A DNA stretch of 64,000 bases from assembly GCA_016647705.1 (NCBI GenBank), contig CM028334.1:7163546-7227545 (forward strand), read 5' to 3'. This document shows, one piece after another, positions 21,490-34,167 of this stretch. The stretch is from Eucommia ulmoides. Its lineage: Eukaryota > Streptophyta > Magnoliopsida > Garryales > Eucommiaceae. Within the stretch, counting starts at the first letter, position 1. Each line of letters begins with the position of its first letter. The position numbers were made by a program, and so were the translations under genes. Below the pieces are notes generated by a model. It was given only the letters and a program-made list of their open reading frames with translations. It ran no database searches and had not been told where the DNA came from.

Positions 21490-21905
21490 TGTCTAGAAAT
21501 TCAATAGGCCTAACTCACTCTCAAAAAATGATTTGGAAGAGGTGGATTACCTCTAGATAGCTCAGGATCAGCTAACACTAGCGATGTGGAATTCAACACG
21601 CCCCGTCACTGACATGGTAGACTTTGACAAACCAATGCAAACGGATATCGGTGGGTGCAACATCAACGTGGGATTCAACACGCCCTCTCACGCGTAAGGT
21701 GGACTTTGACAAACCACTTCAAATGGATATCAGAGGGCCCATCATTGATGTGGGATTCAACACGTCTAAAATCAGACAAAAGTCTGGTTCTGATACCATG
21801 TAGAAATTTAATGGGCTTAACTCACTCTCAAAAGACACATTGGAAAAGGAAGATTACCCCTAGACAGCTAATGATCAGGTAATGCAAGCGACGTGAGATT
21901 CAACA
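21490..21905 (-). mobile_element. TRIM (terminal-repeat retrotransposon in miniature)
   Basis: Two direct repeats of about 108 bp (21490-21598 and 21799-21905) run from TGT(CT)AGAAATT..A.TGGGC to GATTCAACA. The internal segment is about 200 bp. Just before the right repeat is GGTTCTGATACCA, the complement of an initiator-Met primer site TGGTATCAGAACC, so element sense is minus. The internal region itself has a doubled block of about 85 bp (GACTTTGACAAACCA..GGATATC). Nothing is coded. Target duplication is ambiguous (CATTG or ACAT). Confidence 0.8.
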
Positions 21906-22239
21906 CATTGCATTCTGAACAACAGATTCCATAATCACCAAAGTTCAAAGAAATATGGTGTTTTAACTTTTGATATTCCATTTAGACGCTTAGTTTTGGT
22001 AAACCATGTGCAAGAAATATCATGGATTCAGCATATATCAACTTTCATAGAAATCCACCATATTGTTTGTCATCAACAGTTGAAGCAACCTACAATAACA
22101 ATCTAAAAACAAAGATGTGGGCAAAACCCGACTCCCAAAACCTAACCCTTTTCCTTTCGGGTGGCGTTTCAATGGAAATCTAAGAAACTAAAGTAGGAAC
22201 CACAATTCAAAATCCGGATGAACAGTAGCAAAACGAGGT
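21906..22239. other. Spacer, nothing recognised
   Basis: No gene, RNA or TE signature is seen. It may be old 5' flank of the uL29m fragment. Confidence 0.4.
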
Positions 22240-23589
22240 GTAAATTGTTAGTTAGTTTAATTTTTTAATTTAGCTATTTAATTAAAAATATATACTTTAG
22301 CCCCTGAAAGTTTGGCAATTAGAAAAATATAAATTTTTCAACCTATTGTTTTAAAATAAATTGTTAGTTAGTTTCATTTTTGAATTAGTTAAAATTGTTA
22401 ATTAGTTAGTTTAATTTATAAATTTTGTTATTTAATTAAAAAACATGTTTCTTTAATTTGTTAATTTAGTTGTTAAATTAAAAATTATACTTTGGCCCCT
22501 TTTACATATGTATGAAAATATAAATTAATATATTATTTAAAAAAAATTGTTAGTTAGTTAGTTTAATTTTTTAATTTAGCTATTTAATTAAAAATATGCA
22601 CTTTGGGCCCTAAAAGTTTAACAATTAGAAAAATATGAATTTTTAATATATTGTTTTAAAATAAATTGTTAGTTAGTTTAATTTTTGAATTTAGTTAAAA
22701 TTGTTAATTAGTTAGTTTAATTTATGAATTTAGTTAAAATTGTTAATTGACCCCTTTCACATTTGTAGGAAAACAATTAAATTAAAAAATTAAACTCAAA
22801 TTAACTAACAATTCATTTTAAAACAATATCAAAATATAAATTTAATTTATCAAGTATATATAACGAGTTTAATTTGTTTCAAATACATTTTTCAACTTCA
22901 TCAATAATTGAATTTAATTTATCAAAATCAAGTTTGAAAATATCTTTTTTTTCATCTACAACAATATATTAATTATTACAAATAAGAAAGAAGATATTTT
23001 TAAACCCGATTCTGAAAAAATAAAGTCAATTATTTTTTAATTAAACAACTAAATTAAAAAATTAAACTCAAATTAACTAACAATTCATTTTAAAATAATA
23101 TATTAAAATTTATATTTAATGTTTGATGAAGTTGAAAAGCCTACATCAGCTATTTGAGCAAATTGAAAAATATAAATTAAAATATAATTTTTAATATATT
23201 ATTTCAAAATAAATTGTAAGTTAATTTGAGTTTAATTTTTTAATTTAGTTGTTTAATTAAAAAATATGCATTTTGCCCGTAAAAGTTTGACAAATTAGAA
23301 AAATATAAAATATTAAATTTATATAAAATAATATTTTCAAAATATAAATTTAATTTGTCAAGTATATATAACGAGTTTAATTTGTTACAAATATTATTGT
23401 AGACACGACATTTTGACCACCCCATAAAAATTTTATACTTTATTTTATAATTAACTTTGTTTTGTTTACCTTTGTTTTATTTTATTTTATTTCAAAAAAT
23501 GCAAAACAAATAAGAAAAAGAAAAAGAAAAGAAACAAAATATCGTTTGTTTGGAGCAAATCAGGAAAAAATGAAACAAATCAAGACAAA

Positions 23590-23800
23590 CTAAACGGATG
23601 CATGAACAGTGATCGTGAATAGTATCTGCATGCATGAATAGTGATCGTGAATAGTATCCGCATGTATGAACAGTGATTGTGAATAGTATCCACATGCGTG
23701 AACAGTGATCGTGAATAGTATCCGTATGCGTGAACAGTAACCGCGTGATCGTGAATAGTACCCGCATGATCGTGAACAGTACTCCCGCGTGAATAGTGAA
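23590..23800. repeat. About 39-bp minisatellite in the Tat/Ogre-like LTR
   Basis: The unit CATGAACAGTGATCGTGAAT followed by AGTATCCGCATG repeats about five times with variants. The His/Ser/Cys-rich frames read on the minus strand come from this array. Confidence 0.8.
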
Positions 23801-24129
23801 CTACATTTTTTTCCCATTTTACCCTTTTCGGAATCTATAAATAGAAGGCTCATTTTCATTTTGTAGGAGGGATTTTGTGAGAGGGGATTTTTGAGAGGAT
23901 TTTTGGAGAGAAGTTTGGGGAGAGAAATTTTATATATATATATATATATATATTTTTTAGAAGAAGAAGAAGAGAAAGGAAGAAGGGAAGAAAATCTCTA
24001 AGTTAAGGTTGTGAACTTTCATCTTTTGTAAATCTTATTTATGCATTAAGTCGTTATTATACTAAAATTTTATTTTTTTAAATTAGATTTTATATATATA
24101 TATATATATATAAACTTGTGAATTATTTA

Positions 24130-24500
24130 ATGTGTAGATAAAATAAGGTGGAAAACTCCCGACCTTCCATTGGAGCGGTTTAGTTTAGAAGGGAGATAAC
24201 TTCCCTCGATCCATGTGAGTGTGCATGTGAGTATGTGTGTGCGTGTATTTCTTTAATTTGTGTTAAATAAATATGTTAACAATACGAGGTAGAAAACTCC
24301 CGACCTTCCATTGGAGCGGTTTAGGTTTAGAAGGGATATTACTCCTCTCGATCCATGTGAGTGTGTGTGTTTCTTTAACATGTGTTAAATATAATGTGCT
24401 GACAAAACGAGGTGAAAAACTCCCGACCTTCCATTGGAGTGGTTTAAGTTTAGAAAGGAGATTACTCCCATCGATGCGTGTAAGTGTGTGTGTAGGGGTG
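24130..24500. repeat. Three tandem units of about 130 bp in the Tat/Ogre-like LTR
   Basis: Each unit contains AAACTCCCGACCTTCCATTG, GGTTTAG..TAGAAGGGA and TC(G)ATCCATGTGAGTGTG. The third is more diverged, and a remnant fourth is near 24560. Confidence 0.8.
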
Positions 24501-25729
24501 TGTGTTTATTTTTTTTATTTTATTTTTTGTTAAATTTAATATTGTTGTCAAATCGTGGAGGAATTTTCCCGCCTTCTATTTGAATGGCTTAGAAAAGAAT
24601 TATCCCCTCAATATATAAATTCTTTGATAATATATAAAAAAAAAACACAAAAAGATTTTCTTTTTTAGAAGGAAATGATTTCAAAATAAAATAAAAATAT
24701 TCAGATTTAAATTTTAATTGGACTTAATTGGATAAAGTACCGTCTTTGGACGGGCGTCTTGGGGTGCCTAACACCTTCCCCGAGCGTAACTGACCCCCAA
24801 ACCTTTTAAAACGAATATCTGGTCGGACCATGTTATTTTTGGAGTTAAAATCGTACTGAAGCCATTTTTTTTTAATTTTTTTTCAAAAAAGAAAAATCCG
24901 GTGACCTAGCACACCATTTAAACTCAATGCTAGGTGGCGACTCTTTTTTCAAAAATTGACTTAAATATTTTTGTGAGAAAATCGACGCTTTTTAAGAAAA
25001 CCCCTTCTCATTTTTACACTTGTATATTTATTTTAATTTCTTTGGAAAATCGGGGCGCGTCAATTATTTTATATAAATTTAACTTATCAACTTTATCAAT
25101 AATCAACTTTAACTTATCATAACCATGCTTGGAAATACTTTCTTTTTCAGCTGCAACAATATATTGATTATTGCAGATGGGAAATAAAATATTTTCAAGT
25201 ATGATTCTGATAAGTTAAAGTTGATTATTGATAAAGTTGATAAGTTAAATTTATATAAAATAATTTTTGTAATAAATTAAACTCGTTATATTTGTAAGTA
25301 AAATGTTAAGATTGAAAATAAATTACTGAAACCCATAAAAAATGAACACTATAAACATTGGAATATGACAATTAGAGAAATATAAATTTTAATATATTAT
25401 TTTAAAATAAATTGTTAGTTAGATTATTTTTGAATTTACTTGTTTAATTAGAAAAATGTGTAATTACAAATTGTGCACTTTCATTCCTCAAATTAATTGA
25501 ATCTATTCAATTGATATTAACTTGACGTGGAATTTATATTCGATTTAGAGTTAAAATTAAAATAATTATTGAATAAATTAAAAATAAGTAAAATATTAAG
25601 GATTGAAAATAAATTACTCAAACCCATAAAAAATGAACACTATAAACCAACATACTTTTGTGATTGAGATTTAGTTGACGATATTATTTTTTTGTTTTAT
25701 TTTGCCTTGTGAAATGATAGCCGCTTGAA

Positions 25730-28527
25730 ATAGATCACGTTCGGTTGTTATTATATTGGGGTGGTAGAATATTGGAAGATACCGAGTTCAAAGTTTATTA
25801 CAGTACATTAGTTATAAAATCTTTGGTTGTCCGTAGGGGAACAACCTTAAATGAATTAATTGAGATTCTAAAACCGTGTGTTCTTGAAGATGGGATTACT
25901 GAAAATTTGAAACTAAAGTGTAGGATGTTGATGACTCTTTTTGGATCGAATTATAAATATACTTTATTTTCTATCGAGGATGACTCAGCATTAAACCAAG
26001 TGCTTGAGTTACCTCTTTGCATACCCTCGCTTCTTGCTGTTGAGGTGTATGTAGAGATCGAATGAGCATTTGATGATGGTCCAATTTTTTTCCCCCAAAG
26101 TGGTCATTTTACTAACTTGATGACCTAGAGTTTTAATCCGTATAATACCCAATTTGACGGGCAATTTTTTGGCACCGTCCCCCAAGCAGACCAGTCTAAT
26201 TACACCATCCCACCCTCTTACATTCTAGAACAATATCATTCCCACAATACTCCCATACCGCACCCCCAATTACTTGAGTCTAATTATACCGTCCCACCCC
26301 CTATATTCCAAAACAAGATCATTCTCATAGTATGATTGACTGTGCTTATGGCACTAGTTCTACTCTTCCACATCACCATTATTCGCCGAGTAATCTACCG
26401 CAAGACAATATAAGTAATTATGGTGATGAGTTTGATACAATTGATAGTCATCACGATGTGTCAGAAGAAGAATTATATACGGATGTTGCGTTTTAGCCAG
26501 ACGAAGATCTAGATGTTGGGCCTAGCGGGCAAGGGAGTCAGAATCAGCAATTGGAGTTAGACAGGGTTATTTCATTTTCAATAACTTGGATTGGTGTGAC
26601 AACAATGACATGACAAAATATGAGCCGAAGTTACGGAAGAATTTCTGGAAATCAAAGATGGAGAAATTTCGTACCGGTATGGTCTTTAAGGACAAGGAAC
26701 ATGTCTTGCAGGTCGTCAAATTTTACCACGTGAATAAGAATAAAGAGTTTTATGTCTTGAAAACGAACAAGAAAGTCTGGTTGGTTTATTGTTCGCATAG
26801 ATGCGGTTGGAGGTTGCGGGCGGGTAGGAAAAAAGTCACAGTATGTTTGAGATTACGCAGTATGAGGGACACACACATGTTTCTATAATTATACTGTTGT
26901 AGATCATAAAAATTTGGATTCTGAACTCATTTCGAACCTAATACTTGGACAAGTTAAACAGGATCCAGAATTGAAGATTGGCGTCATTGTGGCTTACGTG
27001 AAGGAGTCTCATGGATACACTATCTCCTATCGAAAAGCTTAGTTAGTTAGATCCAAAACCATCGAGACCTTGTTCAGAGATTGGGATGAATCATATCAGA
27101 AGTTACTGAAGTTTACAGTCGCGTTGCAGCACTACAATTCGGGTACGATTGTCGAGTGGAGTACTGTGTCAACTAATATGCCTGGCTACAGGGCGTTCGA
27201 CATGGTATTTTAAGTATTCAAAACTTCAGTTGACAGATGGCGTTATTGTCGCCCTTTTATCACTATTGACGGGACCCACTTGTATGGTAAATATGAGATA
27301 AAGATTTTAATCACCATTGGAATGACGCCGTCCAACAAGTGCTACCCATTGGCTTTTGCTATCGTACCGACGAAGGACTACTGCTATTGGCGATGGTTCA
27401 TCTACATGCTTAAGCGCTATATTTTCGGTAATTGTCTTGAGGTAATATTGGTATCTGACAGACACACCGACATTATTAGTGCGATTGACAGTATTTGGCT
27501 TAATCAACATAACGAGCCCCTACGATATCATTGATTTTGTTTGCAGTACCTTTACAGCAATTTCAACAAGATTGCTAAAATCAGCATCCCAAAGATCTTG
27601 CTTGGAATGCGGGTACTGCAACACAAATTCGAAAATATGATACTATCATGGAAGAGATCAAAACAATTGATCTTCGGCTGCATAAATGGTTGAACAATAT
27701 TCCAGCTTATAAATGGACTAGGGCACACGACAATGGAAAGCGTTGGGAAGTCATGACGACCAATTACGCAGAGGTAGTTAACAACTATTTAAAGGGTGCA
27801 AGAAATATTCCAATAACTACATCCGTCAAGATTAAGTTCTACAGGATGGTTAAATACTTTGATATCGGTCGACAACAAGCTCTAAAAGACTCAGCCGACG
27901 GTTACATATATGTTAAACACGTCGTTGAAAAAATACTGAAATCTCAAATCAAGTCTAAAACATACGAGATTCAAATATTCAATCGGCAAATTAGTATTTA
28001 TTATTATTTTTTTCACATTAGATATAATTGTTGCGACACATATTTTAATAAAATATGATTTTTTTTCTTGAGAGAATATGATCTATCACATGAAAACTAG
28101 AAAGACTCTCACTGAGGGCTTGATTCCTCATGAAGTCACACTAGGGAATAACGCTGATTGCACATGTGGCAAGTATAAAATTTGGCGATATCTGTGCTCT
28201 CATATGTTTGCAGCCACCGAGTATAGTAGAGTTAATGCATTCCGCTATATTGCAACTGAGTACACAATGACAAATCAATTGATGGCATGGGAGTCATCGT
28301 TTCGGCCGATTATTTACGAGGACTATTAGCCAGAGACCAATTTTCCGAACCTGATTCCAGACTATAACCAATTTCTAGTTGTGCATCATGGTTGACCAAA
28401 TTTCACTCGCATTCAAAACTAGATGGATCAGTCGCGAAGAACAATGACAAATCGTTGCGGTTGATATTCCCAGACTAGACATGATAGGCATAAGTATTCA
28501 TCCCGACCCCGCCATACACCCAATTGA
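25730..28527 (+). pseudogene. MURA-like MULE transposase of MULE-2, degraded
   Basis: It is collinear with the MULE-1 transposase. The start codon position reads ATA (ATA GAT CAC GTT CGG). It keeps VVRRGTTLNELIEILKP, the FRTGMVFKDKEH block, TIDGTHLYGKYE, LVSDRHTDIISAI, the SWIM finger CTCGKYKIWRYLCSH and part of the zinc knuckle. Lesions include TGA after VEIE (about 26063), a TAG in the proline-rich linker, frameshifts near 26300 and 26870, and stops near 27042, 27210 and 27532. It has an intron at the same place, near 27985-28073. Gly to Asp (DRHAG to DRHTD) also alters the catalytic motif. Confidence 0.85.
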
Positions 28528-28722
28528 TCTTGTCGGTTCATTGTAATGAATGTTTATACTACTTTATTTCTTTGTTATGTCAACTTTTATGTATTATAAA
28601 TTCTGTGCACTTGTCGCACACATTTCTTTATAATGAATCTTATATTTTGTTTATAAATATGATTAAATTTTAATTTCGTACTAACAAATTTACCACAAGT
28701 TTTGCGGAAAAAAATCTCAACT

Positions 28723-31002
28723 ATGCATCCTGAGCCCGAAGATACTTTAGTTCTATACCTGCAGGGGGAGCACAAGTCCGAACTAATTTGGGTAGCACAG
28801 GTAAATATTTAGACTATTGCATTAATTTTTTTATTTTAATTTTTAAAATTTTAATGTTATTTATTGTGTCTTATTAAATGTTTCAGGATATTAGTACTTT
28901 TGATTGTGTTGGACATGATGTAGGGGAATGGAGAGAAAATGTCATCCCTCGAGTTATACAGTTGATAGAATCAGTCGATTTGTACGGCCCATTCAGGTTG
29001 TGACCGAACCAATTAGATAGGGCCCTCATATAGTTGATATCGCCACTGATGACTCGCGACTAGAACCCGCCTCATAGAGACTTTGCGTTGAGCTCTTCGG
29101 AGTGGAACTGCCAGTGGATAAGATTAGGAATGGATGTTTGATGCTCAAGTGGTTACGGGATACCTTTGCTCAAGTTCCTAACGAGGCCGAAGAGGAGGTT
29201 ATGCATTGCTACGTATGTGCGTATTGTTTTATTATGCTTGGTCAGATGTTGCTGCCTGATAAATTGCACAACAGAGTCAAGCTAGCCTACATCCCACTGC
29301 TTCGTGACTTGACACCTTTCGTCAAGTATAGCTGGAGCAATGCAACTCTAGTGGTCTTCTACCGCCAGCTATGTAAGGCGACGATGGCCAACATGAAACA
29401 CATAGCCGGCTGCCTAATTTTGTTGGAGTATTGGGCTTGGGAACGATTGCCGAGGCTTCGGCCTGAAGTTGTCCCTTTCCCCGAGTATAATATATCATTC
29501 GGAAAGTTGAATTTCGGTGACGACTTGAAGTTCTCAACTACTCCGAGGGTTCTTGGTAAATAATTAGTATTTTCTTTTTAATTTCATTTATCATCTAATG
29601 GATATTTATTTATGGATATTAAACTTATGGTTTATATTTTTGGTGTACAGGTGGACCCTTGAATTCAATTTGGAAAATTTGTCGATGCATATTTTGGTGG
29701 TGTATCGCGATCAGTTAGATCGCTTGAAGAATGATGAGGTTAGTTATTTATTTACATTGAAATTTTAATTTTTTTTATTTGTTTGTTTATATTTTATTTT
29801 TCAAGTCATTTGGATGCCCTATACCCTACCGACTTTGCCTCCATATATTAGAGATGAAGAAGATGTTTGGATGGCAAAGTTGTCCCTAATTTGCTACTAG
29901 ATCGTCAAGTACACGTATCCCTTGCACATGCTACGACAGTTTGGTTATCGTCAAGGGGTTCCTCAGCTGATAATTATGGACAGGAACTTGCACAAAAGTA
30001 CTCGTCAATGATACTTCGGTGTGAATTGGGTTGACCATCACTACGTACATATAGTTACATGGAATAATCGACGAGCACCAGATGTCGGCAACTTCGAGCG
30101 AATGATAGGAGTTGACCAAGAATACATGGACTGGTATTAGCGAATCACATGAAGATTTTTGGTCAACCCGGCGTACCGACCTCAGTTTGGGTATCTACCA
30201 GTAGGAGGACAACTGGTGTTAGAGATATGATCACATTGAGCGTACCATTGTTTTAGTTATATGAGTTTGATTATGTTGTTATTATTCATGTATTAACTAA
30301 ACGATTATATGTATTTCGTAGGATACAGAGGTATCGAACCTGATACGCATGAGTCATCGAACTCTGCGGTCGCGTACTGCAGAATCAGGTATCGAATTGG
30401 CTCATGCCGTCTACGATGTCACCACCGGGGAGATGCATCGTGGGGTATCGCGCCATGTGGCAGCTGACGTTCCTCCATCTCCTCAGGCTACTCCTCGGTT
30501 TTATCCTCAGCCATGGACTTCTGACGCCTACCGTCCAAGTAGTGTAGGTGATGTCGGACCTTCTACATCGTACAGTATAGGCACTTATGCCGGATCATCT
30601 AGTACGTACGGCATAAGTGCTCATGCCGGATCATCTAGTACGTACGGCATGGGTAACGATATTGGGCCATTCGACGTGTACCAGATGCATGACCCTTATT
30701 TGCATTACACATCACAGCTAGGTACACACCCGTTATCGTCATTCGTCACTCTGGAGATAGACGAAATTATTTCAATTTCAGGGGTCATTCCTCCAGTGGC
30801 ATTTGTCGAACCCACAAGATTGTAAAGACAAGTGTCACCGGTGCCGTGTTTCGAGGATGACGTCGATGCCATCCCGGGAAGTATGCAACAAACGTTCATG
30901 AACTTTGGATAAGTTACACAAATTCATGAGGAGGCTGAAGAACCTCCTATTGCACAATAACGAGGGCGAAGAAACGTCTGCCGTAGGGGTTGCGATACAT
31001 AG
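28723..31002 (+). pseudogene. PMD gene of MULE-2, degraded and internally deleted
   Basis: The start MHPEPEDT and all five exons correspond to MULE-1. Splice sites are conserved at 28801, 29560 and 29651. Exon 2 has lost about 150 bp after GPFRL, which removes the HLPIGEMTVTLQDV block. There are also stops in exon 4 (EYMDWY*, RIT*) and in the last exon. The YGMG/YGIS-repeat tail and basic end are still visible. It supplies the sense codons at the two exon-2 stops of the MULE-1 copy (TGG, CAG). Confidence 0.85.
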
Positions 31003-31148
31003 TTAGTTATGTAGTTGATAGTTTAGCTATAGGAATGTAAATACATTTTTTTTTGTAAATATAAAGTTATATAGCAATTTATGTAGTTAGTAAATACATT
31101 TTTTTTTTTAACGTTTGGAGATTTAGAAAGTTGTTGATTTACCGTATA

Positions 31149-33557
31149 TGTTACAACCCACCCCGGTTACCCGATCCACAGGGGCCGGCATGACAACGAC
31201 ACAACTTATCCAAAAATGACTAACACTATTTAAAATAACTTACACATAAAAATATTATTCACTAAGGCCAATAAAATTACATATACCCCTTCTTTTGGGA
31301 ATTCTCTTGATCTTACAACAAAAGTATTAGTTCACTTTCACTAACCAACATATACAACCCAAACCAAAAATCACTGTCAAGATACTCCTCACTACGGCCC
31401 TTCCGGATTTGACCTACGACCAGTAGGGGACAAAAGTTTCTCTATAGCACCTGCGAGTGTACTGTCTTCATAGTAATTTAAAACATATTTTTGAAATAAT
31501 AATACATTCTCAATACCTTCTAAAAAGGGATCAAGCGAAATAATACGAATACTATAATATAAACATCTCTTCTTAAAACAAACAGTGAAAATAAATAAAC
31601 GAATATATATAAATATCTTTTCAGTTCATTCAGTGTAAAACCATACCAATCACTAATTACAATAAATCGTCAATCTTAGTAAAATACCGCATTTCAAAAT
31701 TTACTTATCACCCACATACACATCGACAAAACCATAGTGATCATTTTAACCTCACGATCGGGAGTTGCAACGGTACCGTAACCATCCGTAGGATATGCCT
31801 TCCTAGCGGACCTAACTGCGCAGATCACCGCCTGCCGGACGTTTCCGAAGGCCATAATATAAACCACCACATGTTATCATTAACCACCTGCTGGACCACC
31901 CTCCGGACAGGACACAATATGAATCACCACCTGCCGGACCACCCTCCAGATAGGACATAAACTATGGCATAGTCTAACCAACAACACTAATCTTAACACC
32001 ATCGTCAAATCAATTGCCGTCAATTTCCAACAAAATTATTTATAATATCTTTCTTTTTAAAACCCTAACAATTCAACGAAAAATTCGTTTTTACCAACTC
32101 ACACAAAACCTGCTCGATCCACAACATTTATAAAATCATGCAATTTAAGTAAACACTTAAGTCATCATATATGTACATAGAAAAATATTTTAGTAAGAAG
32201 ACAGTACACTCACTTGAAAATTCGTACTTGTAAGCTCTCCTGACTCCCTACTACTAAGTCTCCGAAAATTGTGAACCTATTTGTGACAGGACCTAAATGA
32301 ATAGTGTAGCGAAAAACAACCTAATCGTGTGATGCAAGCCCTACGTTTATTAATTTTCCAAACCCCACATTTTGTCATTTGATGAATTAAGGCTATAAAA
32401 CTAATTTAGTGAATCATAAAAACTAATAAGAGACGTTACTTACTTCAGAACGAGTGTTAATTTTCTTAGAAATTCCTTAGAATATGATTATGCTCCTCAC
32501 CGCCTAAGCAAAAATACACCGCCTAGGCGAACATGAAATTTCTTGCTCTCTATTCTTTTACCGCCTAAGCGAACTTCCACCGCCCAAGCGATCCTGCGAT
32601 TTCTTGCTCTCTGTTCTTTTACCGCCTAAGCGAACTTCCACCGCCCAAGCGATCATGCGATTTCTTGCTCTCTGTTCTTTTACCGCCTAAGCGAACTTCC
32701 ACTGCCCAAGTGATCCTGCGATTTCTTGCTCTCTGTTCTTTTACCGCCTAAGCGAACTTCCACCGCCTAAGCGATCCTGCAATTTCTTGCTCTCTGTTCT
32801 TTTACCGCCTAAGCGAACTTCCGCCGCCTAAGCGATCCTGCGATTTCTTGCTCTCTGTTCTTTTACCACCTAAGCGAACTTCTACCTCCTAAGCGATCAT
32901 TGCTTCGTCCCTAACAGAACAGAACAATCTTTTAACCCTTCGCGTCACCAGCTCTGGCCCTTAAATTCCTTACTCCACCTCCACGATCAAACATCCCAAA
33001 TTTACAACTGATACTACCAGCCTCATTCCCTTCAACCCAACTAAAACACCCACTAAAACAACACCCCAACCCACCGGTTACAACCTCAAACAGCAAAACA
33101 GAGCACACACCCTTCACACACACATACCAGCCCAAAAAATGTCACACTTACATACTCCTACAGCCCAGACGACCATCAACCCGGAGAAAACACCCTGAAC
33201 CATCACCAGTGATCTCCGGCAGCTTCTCCGATGGCTTCTTCTCCTTCACTCTTCTCTCTTTCTCTTGGTTGTTTTTTCTAGAATGATGGTGATCATTGAT
33301 TACCATGTTTATGTATATATATGGATTTGTGGAGCAAACCATGCCACGTTGCCACTTTATCTCTCTCTCTCCCATTCCTCCCGTCGTGGCCTTGAACACA
33401 CATGAACACTATATGTGTGTGTGTGTGTGTATAATATCTTTAGTCAAAAATACTCTTTTCTCCCCCAAACTTCTAATTTTTCTTACCTTTGTATTTTCTT
33501 TTTTCTTTTTTCAAAATGCACTTAAATGGCGCACAATCATGAAATCGGGGTCTTACA
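31149..33557 (-). repeat. 3' LTR of the chromovirus
   Basis: 2409 bp, TGTTACAACCC...GGGGTCTTACA in plus-strand reading. It contains about six 60-bp ACCGCCTAAGCG units (32500-32890) and CT and TG microsatellites near its inner end. Confidence 0.92.
32500..32900. repeat. 60-bp minisatellite in the 3' LTR
   Basis: Repeats of TTTCTTGCTCTCTGTTC plus TTTTACCGCCTAAGCGAAC have a 60-bp spacing from about 32544 to 32850. The 5' LTR of the same element has only about two units at 39860-39975. Confidence 0.88.
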
Positions 33558-33570
33558 ACTCTTCCCTCAT
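33558..33570 (-). promoter_or_regulatory. Polypurine tract
   Basis: On the minus strand ATGAGGGAAGAGT directly precedes the 3' LTR start (TGTAAGACCCC). This is the expected site for plus-strand DNA priming. Confidence 0.75.
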
Positions 33571-33600
33571 ATAAGAAATTTCGTCACGAAATTTTTGTAC

Positions 33601-34146
33601 CTAACCGAACAAATGTGGGTACTTGTTCCGCATCTCATCTTCTCGTTCCCAAGTCGCTTCTTCCATTGTGTGACTATGCCACAAAACCTTGACTAACGGA
33701 ATCATTTTCATTCGTAACACTTGATCCCTACGACCTAGAATTTGAACTGGTTCTTCAATATATGTCAAATTTTCTTTCAATTCAATCAGTTGCAAAGTCA
33801 ACACATGAGAAGGGTCGGGCACATATTTTCGAAGCATTGATACGTGGAAAACATTATGTAGTCGAGACAATTCCGAAGGTAATGCAAGCTTATACGCTGT
33901 AGCGCCAACCTGGTCCAAAATTTCATATGGTCCGATGTATCTTGGACTCAACTTTTCTTTCTTTCCGAACCTCATTATACCTTTCCAATGAGAGACATGC
34001 AAAGATACATGCTCTCCCACCTCGGACTCTAACTCCCGCCGGCGATTGTCTGCATAACTCTTTTGTTGACTCTGAGAGATTTTCAATTTTTTCCGTATTA
34101 TCTTCACTTTGTTTGCGGTCATCAGGGCTATATCTGTCATTAACAA
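33601..34146 (-). pseudogene. Pol C-terminus with group II chromodomain
   Basis: This is the integrase C-terminal region (KLSPRYIGPYEIL, LSRLHNVFHVSMLRKY) followed by a chromodomain-like module. The module runs YIEEPVQIL, VLWHSH..EEATWERE, and ends MRNKYPHLFG. Tekay/Del-type elements carry this module, which is thought to guide integration to marked chromatin. Stops separate it from the integrase core in the same region. Confidence 0.85.
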
Positions 34147-34167
34147 TTTCTATTCACCCACCTCAGT

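Larger units (their letters stand above)
23398..25062 (+). mobile_element. Solo LTR, Tat/Ogre-like Ty3 family
   Basis: It starts TGTAGACACGACATTTTG and ends GGGGCGCGTCA, with a perfect 5-bp duplication ATTAT on both sides (23393-23397, 25063-25067). The segment GGGTGCCTAACACCTTCCCC near its right end is characteristic of Tat/Ogre-type LTRs, as I recall them. Inside are a GTGATCGTGAATAGTATCC tandem array (about 23590-23800), a TATATA run, and three units of about 130 bp with CTCCCGACCTTCCATTGGAG (24140-24500). No coding sequence is present. Confidence 0.85.
23365..25285. repeat. Long AT-rich foldback split by the solo LTR
   Basis: Excluding the LTR, 23365-23397 plus 25068-25160 is nearly the reverse complement of about 25165-25285. 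The left side reads TATAACGAGTTTAATTTGTT and AACTTATCAACTTTATC, and the right side reads GATAAAGTTGATAAGTT and AAACTCGTTATA. The folded element would be about 250 bp with arms over 100 bp. Confidence 0.7.
22240..25729. repeat. MULE-2 left arm remnant
   Basis: TAAATTGTTAGTTAGTTTAA and CACTTT(G/A)GCCCCT blocks of the MULE array occur at 22240-22800. TATATAACGAGTTTAATTTGTT repeats at 22855 and 23365 and a transposase upstream region like 13992-14340 (25290-25729) also belong to it. No GC hairpins are present. A solo LTR interrupts it. Confidence 0.7.

Noticed and set aside
23590-23860. His/Ser/Cys-rich minus-strand frames
   Set aside because: They are the translation of the GTGATCGTGAATAGTATCC minisatellite within a solo LTR.
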